Below are positions 12,273-26,240 of a stretch of 64,000 nt of DNA, one piece after another (position 1 is the first letter of the stretch; each line of letters opens with the position of its first letter). The DNA is from Trachythela sp. YZ-2020 (lineage: Eukaryota; Cnidaria; Anthozoa; Malacalcyonacea; Clavulariidae): contig JADLSH010000363.1 in NCBI GenBank assembly GCA_016169945.1, forward strand, positions 682,001-746,000. The letters are read 5' to 3'. The position numbers were made by a program, and so were the translations under genes. A model generated the notes under the pieces. The model had not been told where the DNA came from, made no database searches, and saw nothing but the letters and a program-made list of their open reading frames with translations.

Positions 12273-12569
12273 GGCCATGTCACACGAGGCAACTTTTGCT
12301 GCAACTTGCAACGCAATTCTGACACAATCCATATTATGTAGAAAAATATTCACACAAAAAATTGTGAGCATGGCTCGCGTACCACGATGTCGATATTTCT
12401 CATTCTCGTTCATTTGCCGTTGGCTCTTTGGTAAACATGTAGACTTGCTACACTAAGTCGACTCGCATCTATTATATGCTCACAATTTCCCTGCTAATAC
12501 TTTTCACCTAACATTACTCTGTGTGCGAAATTGCGTTGCAAGATGCAGTAAGGATTGCCCGGTGTAGCC
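12273..12569. mobile_element. MITE flanked by TTAA, GGCCATGTCACACG family
   Basis: The left end GGCCATGTCACACGAGGCAA is followed by CTTGCAACGC. The right end carries GCGTTGCAAG and then TTGCCCGGTGTAGCC. TTAA stands on each side (12269-12272 and 12570-12573), the target of piggyBac-like and some Kolobok elements. Degraded relatives lie at 8692-8930, 24330-24580 and 56720-56920. Confidence 0.65.
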
Positions 12570-14182
12570 TTAAAGGAGACTAAATATTGATAAATATCAT
12601 GTATGACATGACTATATTAGTGAAATGTCCAGAACATTGAAATGTTTTTGTGTTTTTGCAAAAACAATGCGCGTAGGAAGTCGTCTATCCCCGCGCATGT
12701 ATCAAGAACATCCCATTTTTCATGTACAATAAAACGTCTGTATATGGTGTCAAAACAAGCCATAAATTCCATGATCTATGCTAATGATCTACGTTGATTG
12801 TCTTTCAATGTATATTTGATTATCTATAGATAAGCTCGTTGCCATGCAAGAATTCTAGTAAAAACGTCATCTTGCATGTGATCTCTTGGTTTGTTTAGTG
12901 TACCCACTGATAAGTCTCCCCACGCAAAAACCTCAAAACTTTGACCTTATTTGACATCGTGGATATTTGCCGCATGCGAAATATTTTGCAGGTATATGTG
13001 CCATGTGCATGATCGTTGACTTCTAAAAACTCGCTTTTGTTACATTGTACGGAGTATAGAAAATAGGAAAATATGACTAACTGTATTGATATTGGATACC
13101 TCCGCCAGTTCTGTCTATAAACTGTTCTACTTAGAAGTTCAGTAAGGGACATGCATGCACTCCCTCCATTGGTTCAGTAGGGAACTTAAGCATGTAGGAC
13201 GGCAACGCGACGACGACGGCCATTAATACAATGAGTCGATGAAAATAAATGAATAATTAAAGTCCCACGGGAGTTTTAGACGTGGTGCTCCCTCTGTTTA
13301 CAACGGCGAATCACAGATTCACGTCATGTATACAACGCCTGCATTTCATCCGCAACAAGTGCCACTTCAAATTGGCTCAGTAGAACTCTTCTCAACCATA
13401 CATCCCACGTCTTCAACTTCTTAAACTGTATTAAATTCATACGATTGATAATACACGACAAGTTTTCTTTACAATCATTTTTTGAAAAGGTTTATTTTGG
13501 CCGTCGTCGTCGCGTTGCAGTTATACATGCTTAAGTTCTCTAGTGTTAGTGCAGGAGAAAACGTTAGCTATGCCGAGATATGGTACTTGCAATGCTCCAA
13601 TATATCGCAATACGTGTACACTTAGCGTATCTATCTTTCTTCATGTGGTCGCGTGTATATAAATTCGTGGTAACAGTACAAAAGTAGAACGATATATTTT
13701 TCTCGAAATAGCATTTTCGCAGTACCTCTAACCTCAAAAATGTTACTTAATGTCATCATTCATCGAATTATGGGAGCCTATATACAGGTTAACGTCGAAT
13801 GTTCGGTGTCAATTATTTTTGTTTTTGTGGTTTTTTGAAATAAACAAATAAGGCATGTTCAGTCTGAACTGAGATAACGAAATGATATGGAAAAAAATTT
13901 GAGACCTTGAGAAGCTGGAGACTACAGTCTGTGCGTAGGCGTACAATGCGTTTGATAAGGTCATCTTCCTTTTTTACAATCACCCTTGCCCTGCCATCCG
14001 ATGGTGATAAATTCCTAACTTTTTGTCTGTTTATTATGTATCAACGTTTTATCGCAAATTCCAAGACTGATGTGAAGAAATAACTAGTTACTGGTGCGTC
14101 ATGTATGCGTGTTTTTTGGAATATTTAACATAGAATGCGTGTGTCCCTCGCTTGCCTATTCCTTATTGGCTATAGTCAGTGT

Positions 14183-14326
14183 CCAGGGGCCAGTTCAGTC
14201 TTAACTACGTTTTTACCACCCGTTTTGTAGTTAAATAATAGTTAACTCTAACATATGCAATTCAGATTGGTTTACTTTCGCACTAACTATAGTTAACTTT
14301 AACTACTTTTTATACAACCGGCCCCA
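14183..14326. mobile_element. Short MITE, GGCCGGTTGTATA family
   Basis: It starts CCAGGGGCCAGTTCAG and ends TATACAACCGGCCCCAG. The GTTAACT and AGTTAACTTTAACTAC blocks inside match the element at 2324-2468. Confidence 0.55.
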
Positions 14327-15683
14327 GAAAAATTTGTCAAGTAGTATTCTACAATAAGCTGCGGTAGTTTGTGTCTGAACGACTGAACTGAAAAACCTTG
14401 GTACAAATTTTCCATATTTTTCATTTGCTTATCTCAGGTCAGCATTCCTTATTTGTATACTTCAAAACCACAAAAACAAAAATAATTGACACAGAACATT
14501 CGACATTATCCTTTTTGACACAAAAAGTTCGGCATTATCATTTAGGTCTACATTTCGATGAATGATGACATTAAGTAACATTTTTGAGGTTAGAAGCACT
14601 GCGAAAATGCTGTTTCGAGAAAACCTTGTTTGGAACCGAAATATCTGCTGAGTACATGAAAAAATAGGTACGCTAGACGTACGTACCACTGTGGCAGCCT
14701 TAGTCGAGTGTAGTTTTCGTATTTCGCAGTAACACTGGGCCAATTGGAAGTGTCCCTTACTGGACTCTCTAGAGAGAACAGCTTAGACGGGACCGAAAGA
14801 GCTAACCAGTGTACATAATGCTAGTTTAGCGTAGTTTTACAATATCTTTACAATATCAAAGTTGATATCCGCATGGCCACGAGTGGCGCACGGCATGACG
14901 TGCCTGCAAAATAGTCCTTATGTGGCAAATATTCCATGACGAATTTACATGACGTCAAATGAAGTCAGAGTTTTGAAGATTTTGCGTTGAGAGACTTATC
15001 ACGATGAGTACAGTAACAAGTATTTACAAGGAGATTACAAGCTATATGACGTTTTTACATAAATTCTTGCTAAGAGCCTATCTATATAGATGATAAAATA
15101 CATTGACATTTGACAGACAATAAGCACATGCACTAGCAAAGATCTAGGAATTCCTGATTATTTACAACATATGCAGGAAAGCGGGGGTTTCCTGCGTGCA
15201 TGTTTTTGATAAGCTCACACAACAGTCTGGAAATTCACTCATTAATTTATATCACATATGATTTTTTAATTATCAATTTTTAATATCCTTTTAAAATATT
15301 TTCCGACTTCAGAGAATATATCGTTATAGTTATATGCATATTCTCTAGACCTTAAACCTAGAGGTTAAGCATTTCAGGTAAACTTTAGTGTTTATGGACA
15401 CTTCATGGATTAAAATTATTGCTGGAGGAACATAAGATAAAGTTCCTCAAAAGCTATCCATTGCCAGGTTATTCAATCTAAGTGCATAGAAAGTTAATTA
15501 ATAAATAAAAAAATTTAGAAATGCAACCAAAGATGGTCTCCGTTAACCGAAGATGCCGGTTTCCCTCCCCTAAACATAACATTCCGAAAGGTTCTCTTAA
15601 TTTTAGACCAAAACTCGTTTGTTTATCTCAATTTCGTAAAAAACTCAGTCGTGTATTCGTCCCAAATTACAAAGGAAGTCAAA

Positions 15684-15870
15684 CGATTATTCAGTTCCTA
15701 TTTTTATAATGGCCAATGGGAAATTATTTGCAAATTGGGTCTATGCAATGCCAATGGTCTTAAATGCCCTATAAGATTGCGATTATTCAGTTCCTATTTC
15801 TATAATGGATAACGGGAAATTATTTGCAAATTGGGTCCATGCAATGGTCTTGAATGCCCTATAAGATTAC
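15684..15870 (+). repeat. Two-copy tandem duplication of about 95 bp
   Basis: CGATTATTCAGTTCCTATTT starts both units (15684 and 15780), and both end in GCCCTATAAGATT. The second unit lacks a few bases and has several substitutions, so the duplication is not recent. Confidence 0.8.
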
Positions 15871-18800
15871 ATCTATTTCAAGTGCTTATACGATGCCAAA
15901 AACATGCAAAATGTCATCCTCTGAGATGACATTTCAAGAACACTTTACGTGGGGCTTTATGTACTTTCAAGAGTTTAATCCGAACAAACAAAACGGTCTG
16001 CTTTTAGATAAGTATAACAGTACAATTAGTTCCAAAGGCCAAGGCAAAATAATTTAATATGCATTTAACAGGACCCCTGCATTTAATCTTGTTTCCGCAA
16101 AAAATGATCTATAATTGTATTTTATTTGATATTACGTAAAGGTTTAATCCCCAAGTTTGTGTTGGTAGAACATTCTTAATCTCATTAATAATTCATGCGA
16201 AACTATACAAAAGAAATCATGTTAACTTATATTATTATATTGATTATTATAGTGAAATCAAAACACGCCAAATATGTTAAAAACTTTGAATATATCGTCC
16301 CGTTTTTCAACCCACTTTTGGGTATTTCGCATCACTGTATACATAGTCACAGTGAATTTTTTATACCTTTTTGGCAGAGAAATGATTTTGATCTTTGACA
16401 GACAGCTGCGGCGTACAACCGTCCTTAGTGTCCAGGAACAATACGCAGCGAAACCAGAGCGCAGTGCATTTAATCTATAAGACTATAAGTTCCCAATTCC
16501 TTTCATATAGAAATAAAGTACAAAACAAATATAATTACTATCATATAGAAGTGTGTTTAGTATCACTAATAAATACTTAGAGTCGGATATGTTTTCAATG
16601 TTGCACTTTATGGAGAATGTCAATCTCGAAGGCGCACTTCTTGATTTGATGATAAGAAAAATCAGGAAATTAGACGGAGCCGTCTATCAGAAAAATATTT
16701 CCTTTTTACGAATTATGGTTTGACAAAATCACTCGAACATCATTTTGCCCACGCAATCGGAAATCTTGTTCAAAACATGTGCACTTACATCTCGCGACCT
16801 TTCGACGCAGACAATGAAAATAAAAAAAATATTTTTTATCTCGAAATAGGATAATTAATACGCTACATAACGCAGAAACAGTCATGAATGGGAATGCTTG
16901 TATACGGACAGATATAGGCGAGATAGTAAGTGATAATGCCTGGATTCCATTTGGTCGTAAGTCATAAGCGTCCTGAACAAGAGTCATGTTCGACGATGTG
17001 AAATAGCTGGATATATCTCGTGTTTTGTGTGCTGTATGTAAATCAGTCTTTACTGACTGTAGAAATATATCGACATTCTATTACATCGGTCACCTTGACC
17101 TTGATATGTTCACGACCGTTACGACTAAATGAAAATCAATCTTAAATCTACTTTGTCTTTGTTGACCTTTTGAAGTCATGTTTAGGATTAGGGACCATGA
17201 AAAATAATTTTTTTTAAACTTAAACTACTAGTTAGACTTTAGTTTAAAGTTAGAGTTTAAACTAAACTTAACCTGCCGGTAATTCTCATTAATAATTCAT
17301 GAGGACAACACAAAAGAAATCTCGTCCGTGAAAGTACTTGTATATATATCTGATACAAATCCTGCTGATTTACATCAACTTTAAAGCTCGACTTTAAGTT
17401 CACTTTTCTCACCAAATATCATTCATGTATTTAAGATTATTGAACGTTCTCGTCACGTTTTCATCAAGACGGATTAAAGTCGGTGTTAAAATGTAAATAT
17501 ATATGTTATACTTATGGTATATGGGCAAAAAAATAAAAAAAACTTTCATAAATCCTTTTTAATTGCCGGAAAACGTGTCGTGTTGTAAACAGGGCATGCA
17601 TGGAGGAGGTCTAAATATCCCAGCGTAGAACTATTATCATTAAATAATTACTCATGCACTGATTTCTTTTGTTCCTATGGCTATGATAATTTGATTGTGT
17701 TGATAGCCGTTCGTCTTAGCGTTGCCCCTCCTGCATTGCAAGGGAAGTTTAACAGCAAAATATATATATAGTCATGGAACCACGAGCACTCTTATAATAT
17801 TACAATACTAGGTTTTTAACACCAGACATGAATACAAATTTTCAAAGAAATGAATCATTTTCATACAAATGAGAGCGATAAAAAATCTATTGTATTTGAA
17901 CGACGTTTCGATGTCATTTTCATTTTCCAAAGCTTTTCTAGTATAAAAACGAACATTATAGATTTAATCCTTTTAGACAAGACAATGACAGCATAACCGC
18001 CATAGGTAACAGACCAATTTTTAGTTAATTCCACTTTCTTGTACCAAGTGGTGTTTAATACCTCGATAGATTTAAGATATTAATCCTACAAAATATTATA
18101 ATAAGGGACGGTATGTCTAACAGTATTACTTGTTGAATAAAGATAAACATGCACCAGTTCTGTGAATAGTTAACCATGCATGCATATATAGAGCGGTTTA
18201 TTCTCATTCAGTATTAAAACCGCCTTCAGGTTTTGTTTTTGTCTTGTCAGTTTGGGAGTTTAATTTGCATGATGGCTTAGTCATATTACACAAGTCTTTG
18301 TGATTACACATGCAGTCACACAGTACGTAATGTATAACTTATAATCTTATATTGTGTATGGTTTTAATTGTCTGGGTTTCATAAAATATCATCGTCCTTC
18401 GACTCCTTCGTCGTTCATTTAGGGTTAGTTTTCCACCCACGGCCACGACTTGAATAATTGGTTAATTTAAACAATGATGGTCATTTCTATTGGATGTCCA
18501 TGAAGATAGACAGGAGTTGTATTGTATTTCTAACTAGTTTCCAAATCTCGTTGTTACACCAAGATTGAACACGCATGCAAGATGACGAGTTTCTCAAATG
18601 TCTTCCCAAATGAAAGGTAATGAACTAATAAAACCGCTGTTATTAAGAGAGTCCCAATGTGTGTATGGCCTCTTCAGATAAATGGTTACACTGCAAGAAA
18701 CGGTAGTTACACTGTCATCAAAATCGAATAGTCATCATATTTTAATTAGTAAATTGCTATAATTATATGGTGTTTATCATCGCGTTAGTATGAAGTTTAA

Positions 18801-21150
18801 ATATTTGAACTTGGCAATAATTGTCCAGTCAACTAGATGAAATTTTCAAATACGTAATTCACAGAAGATGTAAAAATATTGTTTGACGAAGACACCTAGT
18901 TCAAACTAAAGTCTAAACTAACTTAATATTTGCATGTACCCTGGGCTAGATGTGCAGCAAAGACTAAAGGCCATTTCTTTGCAATTGTTTCATCGTTACT
19001 GCACTCCGCTGAATATGTAAATTTTTACGATTGAATATCATTACATCTGGATTGTGTCTTATTTTATCTTTTCAAACTCTTGGTTCGAGAAATACTTCAT
19101 GTTGAATGTCAAGTATGATTAAGAAATTGTTATCATTCTAAACAGCTTTATCGTAAGTATATAGTTACTCTAACCCTTCTCAACTAGACAGAAAATCTCT
19201 CATGACAAGTGTGCAGCTTAAAATCGCATACATCATTTTATCATTGTAAATATTAAGGCGCTACCTTTTGTCATCGAACCTTTAACCCCTCTTGGCCTAG
19301 TCATGACAAATGTGCTTAAAATCACATACATTATTCTATCATCGGAAAAAGCTTTGTCATTGTATTGGTAAAGTATACTGTAACCCTTTAGCTTATGACA
19401 AATGCGTTCAAAATCACACGCTTCATGATTGTCCACGTCAAATGCGTTGAAAATTATAGAAATGATATGCTGCGAGTCTTAAGAAAAATTCGACAAGAAT
19501 TTCGAGCGAAACTTCCAGACGAAGGGCCTTCGCTCGAAATGCAGAAATTCTTGTTGAAATCTTCAGGTAGTTTAATCCTAAACACCCACAGCACATAGTG
19601 TATAGACGATACCTACACTGGCACCACGCGTTAAAAAAGTTACATAAAGATGCCGCAGATCGACGAGAGGCCCTGGCTGACCTCGCGGGGCCGAGACAAA
19701 TATCTATATCGGTGTTTGATATCACAGTATAACTTGCTAAGCTACGACTTCTCGTGGCGCGGTGAGCTCAACCATGTATGCATGAGCTCTCGTGTGCAGA
19801 GCAGGCTTAAGTCACTGTTTCTTAACAACGTCAAAGTGAAATCCAAGGTTCAAATACGGGTGCTTGATTTCGAAACAACTTTAGGGTCAACGATGTGAAT
19901 TAGTCTGGATCTTATCTTGACTTTCTATGCTTTAGAGTGTCAGTATAGAAACCAGATCACTATAGAAAATCTTGACAGCATTTTCCAGCATAATTTTGTA
20001 AAATAAGCTGTCCTGTACGTGTTTAGAAATGAACTTTAGCGTTTTTTACACTACGAAGCACGCAATTAACACGCACTCTGTGGCAAACTTGTACATTTCC
20101 ATTCATCAACAATATGCTTAAATTTCAAGCAGGTTGAAAATTACCCAAGTAATCACGCCCGTAATTATGTGAATTTTCTCCGAATAGCGTCGTCTCTTTT
20201 CTCATAAAAACACTATTTTTCTTGAATATTCTAATACATGGGGGATTTAAAAAAGGGCGTGCTACAGGAACTCATATAGATGACGCACTTTCCATTGAGA
20301 ATTTACGCACAGCAGTCTACGTGCGATCTCGCCGGACGTCTTTGTAAATCCCGAGACGTGGGACACGAATACGGAAATTTATATATATGCCGTGATATTA
20401 TGTCAGTGTCTTCGAAGTCGACGAACAAGCAAATTTATAATTGACGTGAGAAGTGACAAAACCCGTTACACAAAAAAGGCAGACTATCGTTAATTTCGGC
20501 CACATCACTCGACAAAACTTAATGTCATAATGTTGATACAATGTAACTATTGTGGAGTTGCGAGTTGAGTAACCAACAAAGGGAAAACACCCTGGGTACG
20601 ATTTTGGTAAAACGATTGTATAAAACTGGTTATCTCACTCCAATATACTCCAGGTGTTTTAAAATCACTTTACAGCCTGGTTTCCATTTGGTCGAAACAC
20701 GACACAAAACCAAAATGGCGTATTACTGTGGTTACAGCGAATTTATTTGCACATAGTAGGATTTTAATGTTTTAACTTAGGTCTTTTAATTTTCTATTGC
20801 AATAAATACTGTGTTGAAAGAGTGAGACAGACACAATATCTTTCAAAACCACAAATTTGAACCGAAACACTATTTCAGGAAAGCATTACCATACAAGCAA
20901 AAAAACAAAGCAATTGACAACCAATCCACTTAAAACTGTCAACATAATTAGGCATTTAATTAAGGGTAATAAAGCCATCTATACTTCAATACTTTAATAT
21001 GCTTTTTATCGCTTTAAATCCTTATCAAGCGCAAGTTCCAACCCACGTAATATAAAGTAATCACCCGCTGCGCATGCGACGGCTATGCAAGAAATGTAGG
21101 TTTGCGAATCGCGAACTAGCTATTCCCGGCATGCATTTTACGCGCGAGCG

Positions 21151-21275
21151 TATATAAAGGCGTCGCACACTCGACGCACCAGTAGAATTGCGCACTTTTC
21201 TGAAGGCAAAGCACAACTTAAGACAGAGAAGAAGAATAGCAAGAGATCATCCTTTGATTCAAGTCTCAATTTAAA
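21151..21275 (+). promoter_or_regulatory. TATA-box promoter and probable non-coding exon 1 of the cysteine-rich peptide gene
   Basis: TATATAAAGG (21151-21160) is followed by a likely start site near 21180-21190 and an exon ending at a strong donor, AAA|GTAAGTC, at 21275. The next matching acceptor with a coding exon on this strand is at 26236-26237, three bases before an ATG. Joining them across a 5-kb intron is an inference; nothing in the sequence proves it. Confidence 0.45.
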
Positions 21276-21359
21276 GTAAGTCAATTTCATATGGTGATTG
21301 AATTGTATATAAGACAACAATAACATTTTTTAACAATATAGAACTAAACTAAACCAACT

Positions 21360-21470
21360 TTATTTATACTGGATAGCTCTATCAATTTAAAACTGTTCTA
21401 CCTAGAGATCTAGTAAGTGCCCTTCTTAACAGTGTAACTGCAAGAGGAAACCAGAGTCCCCATACAGAGG
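21360..21470 (+). repeat. Dispersed ACTGGATAGCTCTATCA repeat
   Basis: A copy of a repeat starting TTTATACTGGATAGCT, then AACTGTTCTACCTAGAG and GAGGAAACCAGAGTCCC. Other copies lie at 32450-32690, 35825-36115 and 53105-53215, with pieces at 7690, 8200, 14750 and 15400. It is probably an ancient SINE or MITE. Confidence 0.55.
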
Positions 21471-21474
21471 CCCC

Positions 21475-22055
21475 AATTGGTGCCACGCTTTCAAATCAGA
21501 CTCTGCAAAATAGAGCAGCAAGGGTCATATTAGGATATAGAAATGAGCATGGTCAGTCCGAAGCAGCGCTATCCGAATTGGGTTGGAAATGACCTTAAAA
21601 GAACGCAGACTGATCATGAAGGCCAGACTTATGTATAACTGAAATTACTCGCTCGCAAGCACCGGTTGCTCTGACCGAAATCTTCGAAAATTCCTTTGCC
21701 TCACAACATATCTATAACTTGCGTAACAATGAATTCAAATTGTATTTGCCAAAACCAGATACTGAGTACTTAAAGAAAAGTATTGGGTTTTGCGGAGCTA
21801 AACTTTGGAATTGCAGATTGTTTGAATTCATTTAATACGTTGATTGCTGATACTAGCCTGCTTTAGATCAATTGTAGATCTTTGCCGTATACTAATATAT
21901 TATGTAACCGTACCTTCAATTTCATTATGTATTGTAGTGTGTGTTCTCTTAATTAGTTATGTATATTATTTTAAGCTGCACGCCCTCCTTGGAAACCAGC
22001 GAATTTGCTGAAGGAGTAAGCGTGTTTAAATAAAGTTTTATCTCATCTTATCTTT
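21475..22055 (+). pseudogene. LINE 3'-end relic (reverse transcriptase C-terminus)
   Basis: Broken frames encode LQNRAARVILGYRN, ALSELGW and, after stops, YNLRNNEFKLYLPKPDTEY and GAKLWN. That order is typical of the C-terminal tail of non-LTR reverse transcriptase proteins in marine invertebrates. It ends in TTTAAATAAAGTTTTATCTC and a short ATCTT run, as a LINE 3' end does. It is 5'-truncated and has several stops and frameshifts. Confidence 0.65.
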
Positions 22056-25000
22056 ATACAAAACCTGTGGTGTTTGGAAGAGTCAAACTATAGAAGCACT
22101 CTTCTCACATGCGACTCATGAGGTGAATCCTGGTCACAGAGGTTAAAGACACCAAACACTTGTTCCACCAACAAGCAAAGGCTTATCATGCTGATTAAGT
22201 ATTATTTAAAAGTATAGCCTTAATCGGCAATGCTTAATTCCAATTGCGCAAGTGATTTTTAAATACGAAAGCATTTTTATGCAAGCTGCATGCGTTGTTT
22301 TTAAAAAAGTATAAAAAAGGGGAACACGAAAGAACACATATTTCATTCGTATTTGCGGTAACTATGGTTTCCAAAGACCCTGTGCTTGTTTATCGACTAA
22401 GGTTGATTTGCGCATGTAAAACTAATATATATATATTTGTGTTGTGGTTATATAACGAGAAAACCTATTTTGGGTTTGAGAATTTTGGGTTCATTTAAGA
22501 ACTAAAACGGGATGTCTCACTTATCGAAGCTCGAACCACTTCACTACTTTGTAATTTGTTTTAAATACGATACACGTACGTGCAATTTATCATATAAAAA
22601 GCCCGGGATGATAAAATATTTCATTTAACCTTTGGTCTTTAGTGCGCAGTTGTTTCGATTGTTATACAAAGACTTAATTTAAAGACGCTATAAGCTCATT
22701 TTGTATCTCATTAAAAATAATGAAATGAATGAAATTTTCAATAATTGTTTTTTGAATTGTTGCTTAATTCGCGCGAAGACTACAAAACTGGCTAATGACG
22801 AACTAAGTTTACAAAAAATCAATGGGTAAAAAAGTCAGATTATGATTATTTAATTATTTTATGATTATCAACTACTTCATTTATAATCCCGTAAATTAAA
22901 TACGTCTACGCTAATATTAGTATACGGAGTGGATTATTTCATTACATGCTGATGTTTTTAAGCCAGGTAATAAGAAGCGACGCGTGGAACCGACAAAACT
23001 TATAATTGTAGGATGAGCTCTTCAGCATTTCTTTCGGTTCGATCTTTGCGCGCGCGTACAAATATTACATTATTAGGTCAAGAACATGTTGTAAAATGAG
23101 ATGTATTTAACTATATTTATACTGGATAGCTATAACACGCGAATAAGTATAATCAGACATATACGCAGGAATTGAACCGCGATGGCAGAGGTACAAGGCG
23201 CAAGCACTGTGCCAACCGACAACCCACTCACTTCATAGTGCGTTTTGCGCCTCGAGGTGAACGTCTGTCATGGACGCAGTCTAATAACTGAGAGAAAACT
23301 CATCCTCGAATTTTAATGCAAAATTAACATGACCTGCGCGAAATTTGAAATTGCGCGAACTATGTCCATTACATAGTCTTGGAAAGGTTCCAGCTTTTTA
23401 GCGCTCTTTATACCACTTTGGAAAACATGCAGTCCATATACTCATGGTACTTATGGAGTTATGGTTGACAGATGTAGCATAACAGTTTACAGTGGATGGA
23501 TTAATCAAAGTATCTATCTTTTGACATTTTCAACAGCAATAGAGGAAGTTTCTCTTGAAACGACTACATACATTTTCAATTCAAGGACAAACCACTTTTT
23601 CGAGTCATTTTCAATCTGATTCTCCTCCTGACGTATGTTATTTCGCACAATACAGCCACAACTAAGGCAAAAAGCTTGCAGGCCAGGCAACCGGACTTTG
23701 ATTGGCTAGTTGACTTAGGCAATGATACCGTATATGCGCCTCCCATAGAGGGTATGACTTAGGCAAAAATCTCAAATTTGAAAAATTTTGACTTAGGCAG
23801 AAATGTTAGTAGCGTGTTGAGTTGTCTTTTTTTGAGTGACGTTGTTAATTAAAACTCAGTTAGATATAACTATATGGTTGAAACCACACACTCCAAAAAT
23901 TTTAGAGTGTCTGCCCGCGAAGGTTACAAATTACACCGTGTCTACAGTTTAGTAATTCTTATCAATATTAGCATAACAGGAATTTTTCAACTCGCGTTTG
24001 GTTAAGATGTTTGCAGTGTGATAGATTATCCCACGTCGGTTATCATTTTTACGGTTAAAATTCTAAGATTACTACAACAATCTACAAGGTACTGTTTTTA
24101 AATTCTCCAACTCTCCGCCACCCTAATAAGTCGGGGCGAAGGCCAAGGGCAGGAGATATCATAAATTGGCACTGAAAATTTTACTACTGCATGAGATGTC
24201 TAGAGATAACGAACATTCGAACATGGGGGTCCAGTGCAGGTTATATAAATATCATGTCTCATGTCGTTTGTTCTAACTATTCACCTTCAAAATATGCAGA
24301 AGTATGGATATGCCTCTACATGCATCGAAGGCAATGGGGCACGGGGCAATTTTTGCTGCAACTGTGGAAAAGTACGCACAGAAAAACGGTGAACTTATAG
24401 CCCACGTTTCACTCCACCGATGTTATCATTCTCATTCATTTCTTTGACTTTGTTGCCTTCTGGGCATGTTTGGCAAGAAGAATAGCGGCAAAATAAAACG
24501 AGATTCATGCATGCTCACAAATTCTCTGTTCAAAATCGCGTTGAAATTCTCTGTGCGACATGGCCTTATCATGCCATGCCGTTGGTGAATTGTGTCTGAA
24601 CTACCCGCTGAAAAGCATAAAAAATATTTCGACGGCGCGAGCTTCAAACGCAAACCACGATAGCCTAAAATAAATACATATACGCAGGATATATAAGCTT
24701 CAAATACCTTAAACAGGGTGAACTGCTTGATGCAGTCTTGTACGTAACCAACGCCTAACTCCAACAGCCGTTTGACCAGTTTACTATAGTTCGTGCATGT
24801 CAAACAACATACAACCCGCTTCGAAACCAGAGTGGCTCAACTATGCCATAAAATTCATGCTTAAAGACGACAAACGTTGAAATTAACAAACCCAACTAAA
24901 TGTTTGAACTTTATGAACGTTTCAGTTTGGTTAAAATGATGCAGTGTCCACTGACGTATAACAGCCAAGCTTCTTCTTCGGACCTCACGATAATCTAGAC

Positions 25001-25574
25001 CTAATTTGAATTTGTTATGCGAATGACAAAACTCTTAAGTATACTCCTGGGAGCACAAATATTCATTATTTCATGAAAAATTTCTTCAGTGTGAATGTGC
25101 GTCGAACCGTATAAATTTATTGTTTTAAATTGCCTTGGCCTTGCTCTTGGGGTCGGAGAACAATATCAAGTATTCATAAATTAAACCTGACGAATACAGA
25201 ATTTTTCTATACTGTAGATTCTTGCATAGGACTTTTCTCGGCCCTCTGAGGTTTTCTTTGTGCTTCTTATACAGTAGAAGCTTGCAAGTTTGTACCTATT
25301 ATCTCCGCCCATATAGTTAATAAGGATAACATGGTTAGGAAACTCATCAAAATATTCATAAAAATACAAAGCAACGATACCTGACCGTGCACAAATCTTT
25401 TGTCTTACATTCATTAATATTTCAGAAACACGGTTTGGAGATTAAGCCCAAACATTTCTATTGGTCAATTCATAAAAATACAATATATTCACTAACCGTG
25501 GCCGTGCACAAATGCAAACAAAAACATAGAACAAAAGCGAAAGCCGAGTTTCCTAACCATTTCATCTCTATTAA
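22056..25574. other. Gene-poor stretch (inside the proposed 5-kb intron)
   Basis: No supported gene. Around 23160-23215 there is a degraded tRNA-like SINE (GAATTGAACCGCGATGGCAG). Around 23610 there is a half copy of the TTCTCCTCCTGACGTATGT element, and around 24330-24580 a degraded GCAACTTGCAACGC MITE. Around 25385-25560 and 45470-45680 there are inverted copies of one repeat that contains GAAACACGGTTTGGAGATTA. Confidence 0.5.
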
Positions 25575-25870
25575 CTATGCTCCGCCAGGAGATTATGTTT
25601 TCATCTGAGTTTGTTTATCTGTAGTACGATAACTCGAAAAATACCAAACATTTTACTACGAAAATGTCTGGAGCGAACGGTCATAGGGAAAGGACAATCG
25701 ACGAAGTTTTGGTTCAATTTGGATAAAAACTGGATGAGAAATTTACAAAAGTTTGTCTTCGGCTGAAGAGAACTGAATGAGCATTTAGTGGATGCATGTA
25801 TAATAGTTTACGCACGAATATACTTGGACTAAATTTGTTGGCCGAGCTATGCAGTCTCCGAGTTCTTATT
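25575..25870 (+). repeat. Dispersed CTCCGCCAGGAGATTATGTT repeat, copy 3
   Basis: It has the same order of words as 10202-10460 and 10978-11395 but lacks the expanded microsatellite. This helps define the unexpanded form. Confidence 0.6.
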
Positions 25871-25904
25871 ATTTAGTGCCAACGGTGAGATAACACTGAA
25901 CTAA

Positions 25905-26142
25905 GGGACGGACCATTAGAAAAGTGATGGGCAAAAGCAAAATAAAATCCCAGAAAAACATTAGGGAAAAATCTCCCCAGGCATTAGTTCAAAAACAACC
26001 AAACCTGCCCAAGAAAGATGGTGCAGGAAAAAATAGATTTCACTTAAAAAATATATATTTCCAGCCATCGAGTTTTTTTACTTTTATAGGTGTACAAAAC
26101 TTAATCCCCTCCCCCCCCATCACTTTTCTAATGGTCCGTCCC
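25905..26142. mobile_element. PIF/Harbinger-type MITE with TAA duplication
   Basis: The ends are GGGACGGACCATTAGAAAAG and its exact complement at the right end, 238 bp apart. TAA flanks both sides (25902-25904 and 26143-26145). GG-starting ends and a 3-bp TWA duplication are the PIF/Harbinger signature. It lies 95 bp upstream of the acceptor of the cysteine-rich peptide coding exon. Confidence 0.8.
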
Positions 26143-26240
26143 TAATAAGTACCTAATGTACCTAGATATCCAGTAAAAATAAAGTAAGTTTAGTTTACAT
26201 AATTTCCTAATCAATGTTTCAACCCTTTACTTTACAGATC

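Larger units (their letters stand above)
12575..21140. other. Gene-poor stretch, no supported gene
   Basis: About 8.5 kb of AT-rich sequence. I found no exon with convincing codon content, splice sites or family motifs. Recognisable content is a MITE (14183-14326), a tandem duplication (15684-15870) and relics of dispersed repeats. Among these, 16975-17120 matches 57090-57460 in part, and 19497-19570 carries the GAAGGGCCTTCG word. Short open frames of up to about 95 codons look like chance. Confidence 0.6.
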
